From positions 744,001-808,000 of the forward strand of contig KQ964257.1 of the NCBI GenBank assembly GCA_001566295.1: DNA of 64,000 nucleotides. The letters run 5' to 3'. Shown here one piece after another: positions 32,596 to 41,676 of the stretch. The DNA is from Microdochium bolleyi. Taxonomy: Eukaryota; Ascomycota; Sordariomycetes; Xylariales; Microdochiaceae. Below the pieces are notes generated by a model. The model worked only from the letters and a program-made list of their open reading frames with translations. It did not search any database and was not told the origin of the DNA. The first letter of the stretch is position 1. Each line of letters begins with the position of its first letter. A program made the position numbers and the translations under genes.

Positions 32596-33675
32596 ATGGC
32601 GAATCCCCAGGAGCCCCTCAACGCCGTCTACTCCCCCAGCTGGCGGGTCTACAAGGACATCCCCCCCTCCGCCCTGCAGCTTCAGTACATCAACCGTGTC
32701 TACTACGCCTTCATCCTCGCCAACGAGGACGGCACGCTGCGCTCCCTCGACGAGCACGCGGACCACAACATCGCCGTCGATGGCGTGACCGGCTGCATCG
32801 CGGCCACAGCGGCGCTAAAACACATCTCCCCGCTCGGGGGCCGGCTCCAGATCGTCGCCTCGATCGGCGGCGGCTCCGGCAGCGCGCCGTTCCCGGCCCT
32901 CGCCGCGGACCCAGGCAGCCGCGAGACCTTCGCCGCTGCCTGCAGGCAGTTCGTCGACGAGCACGGCTTCGACGGCGTCGACATCGACTGGGAGCACCCG
33001 GAGAACCCGCAGTCCGGGAACGACTACATCGCCCTGCTGCGCACGCTGCGCGAGCACCTCCCCGGCCCGCGCTACCTGCTCACCACGGCGCTGCCCGTGG
33101 GTGAGTGGGTGCTCAAGCACATCGACCTGCACGCCGCGGGCCAGCTGCTGGACAGCCTGAACCTGATGAGCTACGACTTCACGGGCGGCTGGACCGAGGT
33201 GTGCGGGCACCACGCGCAGCTCCTGCCGCCGCCCGGCAGGGCCGAGGACTGCCACCCAGTGATGCGCACGTCGGCGCATGAGGGCGTCGAGTACGTCGTG
33301 GGCCGCGGCTTCCCGAGGCACAAAATCGTGCTGGGGATTCCGGCGTACGCGAGGAGCTTCGCGGATGCGCACGGTCCGGGTCAGCCGTTCACGGCGGCGG
33401 AGGAGATGGACTACTGCGACATGCCGAGGGAGTGGATCCACCGGGCGAACCTCGACCGGAACACGGGGGCGGCGTGGTACGTCGATGGTGGCGATCAGCA
33501 GGAGGGCGGAGGGAAGGGCTTTGTCAGCTTCGACGTGCCGCCCACGGTCAGGCACAAGGCTGGGTACGCGAGGTCGATGGGTCTCGGCGGTTTGTTCTAC
33601 TGGACCGGTGCTGGTGATGTCGTCGGCCCAGAGAGCCTGATCAGGGCCGGCTTTGAAGGGCTGAGGCAGTACTGA
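32596..33675 (+). CDS. Glycoside hydrolase family 18 chitinase, intracellular type
   Basis: Single exon, 359 residues, ATG at 32596. The GH18 signatures are SIGG (89-92) and DGVDIDWE (126-133), with catalytic E133 and the supporting aspartates intact. MSYDFTGGW follows as the MxYD motif, and the barrel ends with GGLFYWTGAGD. The enzyme cleaves beta-1,4 GlcNAc bonds in chitin by substrate-assisted catalysis. There is no signal peptide and no chitin-binding or serine-rich anchor module, so it is probably cytoplasmic or unconventionally exported. Very strong GC3 bias. Divergent from a secreted chitin deacetylase, which suggests a shared cell-wall context. Confidence 0.93.
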   Translation: MANPQEPLNAVYSPSWRVYKDIPPSALQLQYINRVYYAFILANEDGTLRSLDEHADHNIAVDGVTGCIAATAALKHISPLGGRLQIVASIGGGSGSAPFPALAADPGSRETFAAACRQFVDEHGFDGVDIDWEHPENPQSGNDYIALLRTLREHLPGPRYLLTTALPVGEWVLKHIDLHAAGQLLDSLNLMSYDFTGGWTEVCGHHAQLLPPPGRAEDCHPVMRTSAHEGVEYVVGRGFPRHKIVLGIPAYARSFADAHGPGQPFTAAEEMDYCDMPREWIHRANLDRNTGAAWYVDGGDQQEGGGKGFVSFDVPPTVRHKAGYARSMGLGGLFYWTGAGDVVGPESLIRAGFEGLRQY

Positions 33676-34248
33676 GCATCAGAGTAGCGTGGCTATGTGC
33701 AATATGAGAAAGCCGCGAATCTCTTGCTCACTTGGGCATGACCATATATTGACTGTTTTATATGAATACTGACAAGTCGGCGATTATAAGCCCATGGCTT
33801 GGGGAAGTCCCGAGCCTTTGCTTAGCAACCTCTACACTAAAGACAGCCCATGCGTGACGGCCGCGACCCCTTCAGACTGCATTCTTCGTTCGTTGTGCAA
33901 ATATGCTCGTACCTCGAAGCTCACTCACGGCTTCCGACCTCAGACGAGATCGGCACGAAACGAGCAAGGTGTTGCTTATTTTTAGTGCGATGACGGTGCC
34001 CCACCATGTTGTCCAAGTTGCTCAGCCGCAGGAGATGGGAGAGCATCGAAACTTCAGGACCGTAACTTGCCGAGCTTAGGGGACCATCGTACACTGTCCG
34101 TGTCAGGCCAATTGGATTATGAGTGGTTCATCCTTCTGGAATCATTGATGTATTCGACCATAATCTGTTTTGGTGGCGACCAATAACTTACATCCCAGGC
34201 TGAAATATTGGCCGCCAACGGCTGTTGCTTCCAAATTCACTGGCAAGC
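33676..34248. other. Intergenic, no gene seen
   Basis: Chitinase 3' flank and upstream region of the next rightward gene. Nothing recognised. Confidence 0.5.
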
Positions 34249-35172
34249 ATGGACGTCAACGAGACAGACTCGCCGCTTAGCGTAACGGCAAACATCGCTG
34301 GGATATTGACATTCATCGCCGCCATTGTAGCAGCTATCTACGTTCGCATTACATACTTGCGCAACAGCGACCAAGAATACTTCCGAGTCAAGACGTCCTT
34401 ATCCTGGTACAAGACAGAGTCAACATGGCTGGCCGAGCTCGTCAAAGCATCGGCGCCTCCACTGTCGCCCGTGCGCATATCAACGTCATCGTCACGGAGA
34501 GCGTTCGAGGAGAGCCGGGACGGAGAGGAGGGCACAGAGTGTGGAGATGAGCATGAGCGACACGACGAAAAGGACGAAATCAGAGATGAGCATGACCGGT
34601 CACCGGATTGGAACCATCCGTGGCGCCAGGCCCAATACGAGATGTATACATTCGTCATGGACGACCTCATAAAGCTCGAACAACGTCTACTGGAGCTGGT
34701 TGAGGAGACAGAAGTCAAGGCTGCTGGAGGCGCATCTGGGACGAAGAGCTGGACGTTAGTGCCGACCAGTTGGGGTCTGACCACGGCCGTCGCCCTCGCT
34801 TGGCTCCCGGTGCGCAGTAAAGCGCTTGAGCTCGTCCGGCAGCGTGATGCCTTGACTGCGCGAGTCTCTTTCACACAGATGAGCATGATTTCCTCGTAAG
34901 TTTGCAGCGGGTCCCGCGTGAAGAAACGCAGTCTGTGCGTAGAGTGCTGACACAGATGGCTTTGCAGGCGCATCGGCGACCTGGAGCACCGGAGCAAGAG
35001 TCGCGAGGCGATCGTGGGCAGAACTCTCAAGAAACTCGAGGCGATCATCCATCAGCAGAGCGGAGAGATCCACAGACTGGAGGACAAAATATATCGAATC
35101 ATGCACAGGGACCGGGTGGTGCATAGTGATGATACTCAGCCTGAGAAGCCGTCACAACAGCGCCGTAGTTGA
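34249..35172 (+). CDS. Fungal membrane / coiled-coil protein of unknown function
   Basis: Exon 1 is 34249-34895, the intron is 34896-34967 (72 bp, GTAAGT...GCAG with CTGAC branch), and exon 2 is 34968-35172, giving 283 residues. One N-terminal membrane segment (about residues 14-34, ANIAGILTFIAAIVAAIYVR) is followed by a helical region. Then comes a strongly charged linker (Glu/Asp/Arg/His, about 95-125). A second hydrophobic patch (WGLTTAVALAWLPV) and a C-terminal coiled coil (EHRSKSREAIVGRTLKKLEAIIHQQSGEIHRLEDKIYRI) complete it. I do not recognise the family; it resembles small fungal single-pass proteins without known role. Confidence 0.7.
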
Positions 35173-35258
35173 GATTGGTGACCCAGTCGCACAGCATGAT
35201 ATTCGATAGTGGTCAGAACTTTAGCTCATCCCTTTTTCTTCGACGTTTTGTGTGGAGC

Positions 35259-35998
35259 TCAATTCGGTGCATCGAAGCTGTAGCCGCCTTGCCAGAAGAA
35301 GGCAGCAGTACAGGCGAGGGATGCAACTGCTGCGGTCAGGTCGAGCTCGATGATTGACCACACCCAGAGGCAGCCAAGTGGTGGTGCTCGCTTGAGTATG
35401 AACAGATATCCGTACTCGTTGGTGATGTGTATCAAGTTGCAGCTCGCGGCGATGCTCGCGACGAAGAAGATAGCCTGTCGAAGAGGGTCCTGGAACTGGC
35501 GAGGAACGAAGGGGGCCCAGTCGGGGGCGGACGCGTGAGGGTGTAGTACGTAGAAGAAGAACAGGAAGACTGCGAGCACACAGAAGTGTCAGCGCCTGTG
35601 AGGCTAGTTTTGAGCAAGATCCACGTACCGAAGACAATCGTTATCGACCGCAGGATGACCTGGTGCCACGAGAACTCCATTGCGTATTGCTGGTGTACGA
35701 GCACGTCCAAGCCAAAGTGCAGCATGGTCAAGCTGACACTCCAGAGGAATGCTTCCATGAACCTGTCGACAGAGCCCGGCAGCTCGCTGCCCTCGGCATC
35801 GGAATCGTCTTCATCGCTCTCGGAGTCATCTCCGTCCGTGCCGCGGGCGAGTTTCGCTTGCCTCTTGTCGGCCTGGGCGAAGAGGTTGCGCTCCTGGGCA
35901 ATCTCGAGCAGTGTCTTTTCGGTGGGACCAGACTTGTCGGGCTGCGCAAGCTTGTAGTGTGGATTGGCCGATTTCTTCTCCTTGCGCGTGACGACCAT
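35259..35998 (-). CDS. DUF7719-like fungal membrane protein
   Basis: Exon 1 is 35629-35998, the intron is 35570-35628 (59 bp, GTACGT...GCAG), and exon 2 is 35259-35569, giving 226 residues. A basic N-terminus (MVVTRKEKKS) and an acidic linker (DGDDSESDEDDSDAEGSE, about residues 55-72) precede four likely membrane helices. The first is FMEAFLWSVSLTMLHFGLDVLVH. The family has no established function; the DUF name is from memory. It ends 86 bp from the convergent upstream gene and starts 331 bp from GPI12, with which it shares a promoter region. Confidence 0.75.
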
Positions 35999-36329
35999 GG
36001 CTGCAGCTTCGATGGGCGTGGACGCGACGTTGTGCAGCTCGGTGATGCCTTTACTTGTTGGTCGTGGTGACGAGTCAGATGGCCCGAGAATGGCAGTCTC
36101 CTGGTGCGTTGCGGAAAGCCTCCGCCCTGAAGCTTGGAGCTCTCCAAAAAAGACCCTGACCCCACACCAGGAGCTCCCCAACGTCACTTCAAGCCCACGA
36201 TCGTTTGGCTGTGTCGCTAGGCCTACGGCTTACGTCGCTCACCACAAGACCTTTGAGCTTTCGTAAGCTCCAGCTACGAGAAAGAACACGTCGAAGGTGT
36301 TACACGGCAGTCCGAAACCACATCCGACA
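35999..36329. promoter_or_regulatory. Divergent promoter region, DUF7719-like gene / GPI12
   Basis: 331 bp between outward-facing start codons. No specific element identified. Confidence 0.45.
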
Positions 36330-37296
36330 ATGCTCGCCATCGTCCTGCTCAGCATCCTCACGATAGGACTGCCATTGCTGTACACGTTCATCTCGAACAC
36401 CTACGTCAAGACCGCCTTCCCAGTCCTGCGCAACAAGCGGATATGCCTCCTCATCGCCCACCCAGATGACGAGGCAATGTTTTTCGCGCCCACGGTCCTG
36501 GCTCTGACCAGACCCGAGACTGGCAACCACGTCAAGATCCTGTGTCTCAGCACCGGTGACGCGGACGGTCTGGGAGAGACACGGAAGAAAGAGCTTGTTA
36601 AAAGCGGACTGTTGCTAGGACTTCGCGACGAGAGCGATGTCTTCGTCATTGATGATCCGTGAGTCGTGTCCCTCCCTGCGCGACGAGTTCCAGCTCAACC
36701 ACTTACACGGAACCATGTGAACCCGCAGGAACAACTTTCCAGACTCCATGACGACGACATGGCGGGCCGACGCGATCGCGACACTCCTGCAAGTGACGTT
36801 CGGCCCAAAGGCGAGTAGCGATGCAGCGACTGTTGACGTTATCTTGACATTCGACAAAGGTGGCGTGTCCGCCCACCCAAACCACATCTCGCTGTACCAC
36901 GGTGCCCGAGCCTTCATCGCTTCTGTAGCAGCCAGCCTGCCCGCTGACAGACCTGCGCCTGTCGACGTCTACACGCTGACATCTGTCCCGATATACCGAA
37001 AGTACGCGAGCTTCCTCGACATCTTTGCAACTCTCGCCTCGGCCGCGGGATCTTCAGCACTTCAGAGGGCAGATAAGCCGCAGTCCCTGATAAGTACAAG
37101 CGCCTTGTGGCCGGTGGCGGATGGACCTCGTACAGGCGGTGTGGTGCAGGCGCCACCGACGTACGGCACCGCACGCAATGCCATGACGCAGGCTCACAAG
37201 TCGCAGATGGTGTGGTTTCGATGGGGCTGGATAGGGCTGAGCCGGTATATGGTGGTCAATGATCTCAGGCTGGAGCATGTTGAGCGAGAATCATAA
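36330..37296 (+). CDS. GPI12: N-acetylglucosaminyl-phosphatidylinositol de-N-acetylase (PIG-L)
   Basis: Exon 1 is 36330-36658, the intron is 36659-36728 (70 bp), and exon 2 is 36729-37296, giving 298 residues. An N-terminal ER anchor (MLAIVLLSILTIGLPLLYTF) precedes the LmbE/PIG-L fold. The metal-binding AHPDDEAMFF motif is at about 44-53, followed by CLSTGDADGLGETRKKEL, then TFDKGGVSAHPNH carrying the HPNH metal-site motif. The enzyme catalyses the second step of GPI-anchor synthesis on the cytosolic face of the ER, removing acetate from GlcNAc-PI. The joined frame crosses the intron at DDP-NNF. All key residues are visible. Confidence 0.94.
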
Positions 37297-37749
37297 AGGA
37301 AAGCACTGGGCTGGTCTTACGGCGGTCTGATACCTATGTCGGCACGGCCAACTTTGCCTCCGCGTTGCCAAGCTGGAGCACCACGCCATTTGCTGTGCAC
37401 GCGAGTGTGAACTTGACTAACTTCGACCTGTGTCACAGCATGATGCAATCTCGAGGCCCGCACTTCCCGCACTTACGGATGCTTTGCATGAGAGGTTCAT
37501 GGAGCAAGCGGATTTGAGGCCACTTATTTGGCATAGCACAATATTATAACGCTCGATGCTCACACTTTGAAAGACCGCGACTGCGAGCCAAATAAAGCAA
37601 CCAAGCCATAATCGCAAGCCTGGATTCATAGCCACGTCGAGAAGTAGCATATTCCATTCGTTGATTATGGTCACTAACTGCATTCGCCGTCCAATGCCTT
37701 GAACATGGAGGCCTTATGCCAACAGCTGTGTCCCTGACCACGCGTGACG
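37297..37749. other. Convergent 3' flanks
   Basis: 453-bp tail-to-tail spacer between GPI12 and the mitochondrial expression factor. No gene seen. Confidence 0.5.
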
Positions 37750-40116
37750 CTACTTGTCGAATTCCTCGCGATCGACTCCGGCCGGGAGCCTTCGCCTGCG
37801 ATCCCGCCACCTCTGCATGTTGGCAAACGCTCCGGTCACACGAAACGAAGTCCGCGTGTTGCGCAGAAGGCGCCCCGCCTGCAGCTTGCTCGACCACTGC
37901 CCCTCGAGCGAGTGCCGTGAGGGTACGAGCACCTTCCGACGGACGACGGGCTGGATCGAGGGACCATCTTTGTCGACACCTCTGTAGGCCACGCCCAAGG
38001 TCCTATGTCCGACAAGGACAGTCTCTGCCCTCTCGGAAGCCGGGTCGGTGAGGGCCACGAAGCCCGTCGGAGTGCGATATCGTGCCGGATTAGGAGAAAA
38101 CTCGCGAAACTCTATGATAAAGGCTGGTATGTGGCTGTAGGCCTCTCTGTTGTCCATGCGCGAGAGGGGTCGAAACTTGTCGAGATACGCATTACACCAG
38201 GATTGTAATGAATACCAGCTCGTCTGCAAAAGTACCCGGCTGGTCTCATATCGTCTTATGGTGTGGTTTGATAAGGCACCATCGCGCAGCGACTGGATGT
38301 AGTCGAACCCATTCTGCTCGTAATCTCGCCGAATTTCTCTGTACGTACCGACAGCCTCCCTGATGAAGGACAAGGCCTTGTGACGGTGTCCCTTGCCTAG
38401 ATGTGCTCGAACCATGATCCCGTACTCCCTGAACCCCATCTCGATGGGCGGGTCTTGTGAACGCATCTTAGAGTAAATAAAATCCACAGCATGAGAAGTG
38501 GGTATCTTGCTCTGCAGCCCAGCTTCCGCCCACATCGTCGAGACTGGTCGGGACTCCATTACGTGAGTCCATTCCAGCAGGTCCGTCCACGTGGCCCTGT
38601 GGATTTCGGTCTTGTGCAAGCGCGATATCCGTTCTACCAACTCGAGTGCAATCGTGATCTCACCATTTGAGCCGAATGCTTCAACGACTGCATCCATGAG
38701 ACGCCGGGCATCGACTGGGGTCATTTTGACAGGATCTTGCAGAGGCTGCGGCTTGGACTTGGGGTGACCTTCGGCTCCGGATATGACCAGCTGGGGTATG
38801 TCGAGTCCGTACATTTTGAACAGTATTTCACGCTCGATGAAACGCAGGCTTCCGGAACGACCAAGCGCGACAATGAATGCACAAGCAAGGCGGTTGGTGA
38901 TCGGAAGCCCCTTTCCTTTGACCTCAACGAAGAGTCGCTGAATGGGCCCTGCTTTCCGCATAGCTCGCATCTGATCCTCGACGTGATCTGTGCTCTTATT
39001 GGTGCCGCCCAGGCCCTTGTTTATGGTGAGAGAATATCTTAGACGATCCAGCCGGACGACGCGGCGTCGTGAGAGGAGAAGGCGAGAGCGATGGAGATTA
39101 CGCGGGATGACCACCCTGTGCTGCTTATTCCAGCCACTGTATAGATCATCGGTCAGGAACCTTGCGCGGATAAATTCCGTATATGTGATGGCGTTCCGGC
39201 TTTCTGTCGTCTGCGAAGTGACCATGCTTTGCCAGATCTGACTAGCAGTACCTGGTTCTCCCGCTGCCCCGGCGCATCTCAGAAGACAATGAATCTCGTC
39301 GTTGTTGAGTTTGTAGCCGCCAGCTCTTACAGCTTCAGCCAACGTCAAGAGCCGGTCAAGGAGCCTTGGGTAAAGCTTGCGTACTCCCCAGTCGTCCACG
39401 GTTCCCATGAGGTTCAGCCGAGTTTGCATTCCTCTCGTGATATGCACTCCTCTGCTTCCATCCGACGTTGATGCAAGAAGTACAGGGTCCAGGAGCTGGA
39501 AGACCTCGGTGAAGAACATCCGCGGTAGGGCTGCAATACCGGCTTGCAACTCGTGCGTTGGCAGTTGGACAACGCGGCGAAGGTAGATCAGGGCCTTGCG
39601 CTCGTCCTTCAGTTGTACCGCCTGGACAAGTTTGTGAAACGATGAGTCCAACCCGACCAATTGCTCGGCAAGATCGTGCCTCACATGGCGTGCATACTGC
39701 TCGATCTCTGTGCCATGATGGTGGGGTGGCTGTGGGAGCAGATCGTCCCTGTAGTTGCGTTCCAGATGCCCCAGGAAGGCTCCACGTCCGGGGAATGGCG
39801 TTGCGTCTTGACCAGCGAAAGAGGCCAGGCTGCGCCGACCTGTGACTTGATGGGGCTGACTTAGACTGGTGCCGCGACCCAATTGCGATGACCGTGAAGC
39901 ACAGACACGCACCAGAGACGAGGGTGCCCGTGATGCGGGCGCGCGGAGCAGACGATGCCCACAGGTGTCCGCCGATAAGAAACGAGGCCCGCCCATCGTG
40001 CGAAAGCAGGCAGACAAAGCACGCAGGCGATCTGTCGCTGAAGCACGATAGTCGTGGTGGGGATGAAGCGGGACGGGAGCGAGGCTCCGGGAGTCGTGTC
40101 GTCCACAGTGATGCAT
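37750..40116 (-). CDS. Mitochondrial ATPase expression factor, Aep2/ATP13-like
   Basis: Single exon. The ATG at 40116 gives 788 residues. A second ATG at 39996 would give a cleaner Arg/Ser-rich targeting sequence (MGGPRFLSADTCGHRLLRAP) and may be the real start. The body is alpha-helical with PPR-like helix pairs. One segment reads GYKLNNDEIHCLLRCAGAAGEPGTASQIWQSM and another GFREYGIMVRAHLGKGHRHKALSFIREAV. This texture fits fungal mitochondrial ATPase-expression proteins (yeast Aep2/Atp13), which act on mRNA for ATP synthase subunit 9 in the matrix. The assignment rests on overall resemblance, not a catalytic motif. The C-terminus is basic (RWRDRRRRLPAG). The start lies 208 bp from the divergent LSM3 gene. 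Confidence 0.7.
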   Translation of the reverse strand: MHHCGRHDSRSLAPVPLHPHHDYRASATDRLRALSACFRTMGGPRFLSADTCGHRLLRAPASRAPSSLVRVCASRSSQLGRGTSLSQPHQVTGRRSLASFAGQDATPFPGRGAFLGHLERNYRDDLLPQPPHHHGTEIEQYARHVRHDLAEQLVGLDSSFHKLVQAVQLKDERKALIYLRRVVQLPTHELQAGIAALPRMFFTEVFQLLDPVLLASTSDGSRGVHITRGMQTRLNLMGTVDDWGVRKLYPRLLDRLLTLAEAVRAGGYKLNNDEIHCLLRCAGAAGEPGTASQIWQSMVTSQTTESRNAITYTEFIRARFLTDDLYSGWNKQHRVVIPRNLHRSRLLLSRRRVVRLDRLRYSLTINKGLGGTNKSTDHVEDQMRAMRKAGPIQRLFVEVKGKGLPITNRLACAFIVALGRSGSLRFIEREILFKMYGLDIPQLVISGAEGHPKSKPQPLQDPVKMTPVDARRLMDAVVEAFGSNGEITIALELVERISRLHKTEIHRATWTDLLEWTHVMESRPVSTMWAEAGLQSKIPTSHAVDFIYSKMRSQDPPIEMGFREYGIMVRAHLGKGHRHKALSFIREAVGTYREIRRDYEQNGFDYIQSLRDGALSNHTIRRYETSRVLLQTSWYSLQSWCNAYLDKFRPLSRMDNREAYSHIPAFIIEFREFSPNPARYRTPTGFVALTDPASERAETVLVGHRTLGVAYRGVDKDGPSIQPVVRRKVLVPSRHSLEGQWSSKLQAGRLLRNTRTSFRVTGAFANMQRWRDRRRRLPAGVDREEFDK

Positions 40117-40324
40117 GCGCGAAGCCGACAAGTGGTGCCTTGCCGGGTAGGCTCCGCTTGCGGCAATCCACACCACACCTCCGACCTGAAGCCGCGATCC
40201 TTGCCTGTGCTGGTCAAATCGACTTCTTCGGTCTCGCCAGTGTCATCAGTCCGTTCCTGTCGCAGCCTTTCCGCATCGCTGCAAACACGCCCGCAGCCCG
40301 CAGTACCTCCGAGAACCTGTCGCA

Positions 40325-40798
40325 ATGGCTGACGTCGCTGAAGGAACCTCAGGTGGCTCTGTATCAGAGCCCCTCGACCTGGTCCGCCTGCTTCTGGACG
40401 AGGTCGTCTTCGTAAAGCTTCGTGGCGACAGAGAACTCAAGGGTCGTCTTCATGTACGTAGCGAAACCCCCCCGGGATCCCTACTTCGAGGCAGCAAGCT
40501 AACAATCTGTAGGCTTACGACAGCCACATGAACCTGGTGTTGGGCGATGTCGTCGAGACCATCTATCTAGTCGAAGAGGAAGGCGATGAGGAGGAGATCA
40601 GGGTACGATTGCTACCCCAACCAAGCTGCAGGCAGTACTGACACGTCGCAGACGAAGACCAAGAAGTCCGAGATGTTATTTGTTCGAGGTGAGCAATCGT
40701 CGCACCCAGAGGCCACTACAAGTCCCATGCTCTATGCTTACCTTAAAATAGGCGATAGTGTAGTCCTCGTATCACCAGACTCGCCTGAGCTATCCTGA
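40325..40798 (+). CDS. LSM3: U6 snRNA-associated Sm-like protein LSm3
   Basis: Four exons, 40325-40453, 40513-40602, 40652-40688 and 40752-40798, with introns of 59, 49 and 63 bp, giving 100 residues. Sm1 is LLLDEVVFVKLRGDRELKGRLHAYDSHMNLVLGDV and Sm2 is MLFVRGDSVVLVSPD, with the LSm3-type acidic insert VEEEGDEEEIR between them. LSm3 is part of both the nuclear LSm2-8 ring (U6 snRNA 3' end, splicing) and the cytoplasmic LSm1-7 ring (mRNA decapping and decay). Frame joins are exact at each splice site. The high intron density in such a short gene is usual for fungal LSM genes. Confidence 0.95.
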
Positions 40799-41676
40799 GA
40801 AGAGCGGATGTGCCCGCTGGTCAGTGCCAAGCATGGCTAAACCATCTGCTCGGTTGTTCGAGTCCTGCGATTTGGCGGGCATGGCTCAGTCAGTGCTTCC
40901 AAGAAGAGTGTAGCGTCAGAAGCGCCATGCCACGTTCACCTCAATTCACAGCCATGGGGGAAGATGGAGAGCGTCGAAATGCCTGTTGAGAAACTCAAGC
41001 TTCCTTGAAAGCTCCCTCGCGCATTGAGCTCTGACATGAATCCGGGATTCGTGCTCTAGGCAGGAGTACGAAATATGAAACTACTAGTACCGTGCTGGGT
41101 CGGCCTGCTGCAGACGCTCTGGTGCCCCATGGCTACCCCAAAAGCACCCAGTCCAAACAATCGCAAATAACAAACCAGTAAAGATACCCACAGCTATATC
41201 TTTCCCTCTGGCGTGCTGTAGTACGTCCTCGTGACTGTGGATGGGAGAAGCCTTGACGACCATACAACGTGAGGCATGATTATAGTGGCAGTGAACATGC
41301 TTATTATTGCAAAAGCGATGCAGTCTATGCTGCTTGGCGTAGCCATCCAAGTCATCGACGCAAATGCTGGCTGATGTACTTTCTCGTGACCAGTTAGAGC
41401 TGCTGAAGTGCAGGAGGTCACCTGCTTTCGTGTGCCCACTCGGACCCGGACTCACGCTGCCCCACACCCCGCACCTCCAAGGGCACCGGCAAGGCGCGTC
41501 ACTACAGCCGGGACGCGCCTTGCACAATCAATCATCAACTGCACGACTGTCACGCCCATAACGAAACGCTGCCAGATCGCTACGTCGCGTGGCAGTGTAT
41601 GCAAACGAACGCATGATGCCCGCAGAACCGCCTACCTTTGCGCGAAGCTGACGCCAGATTGCCTCGGCCCTTGCCC
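40799..41676. other. Intergenic, no gene seen
   Basis: LSM3 3' flank and upstream region of the 991-residue protein. A 7-bp inverted repeat (40811-40817 with 40875-40881) was examined as a possible tRNA and rejected. Confidence 0.5.

Noticed and set aside
40811..40881. Possible tRNA: complementary 7-base ends (TGCCCGC / GCGGGCA), 71 bases, with GTTCGAGTCC inside
   Set aside because: The TTCGAGT loop lacks a paired T stem, seven bases separate it from the 3' arm, and no anticodon loop with U33 fits. Best seen as a chance inverted repeat in the LSM3 3' flank.
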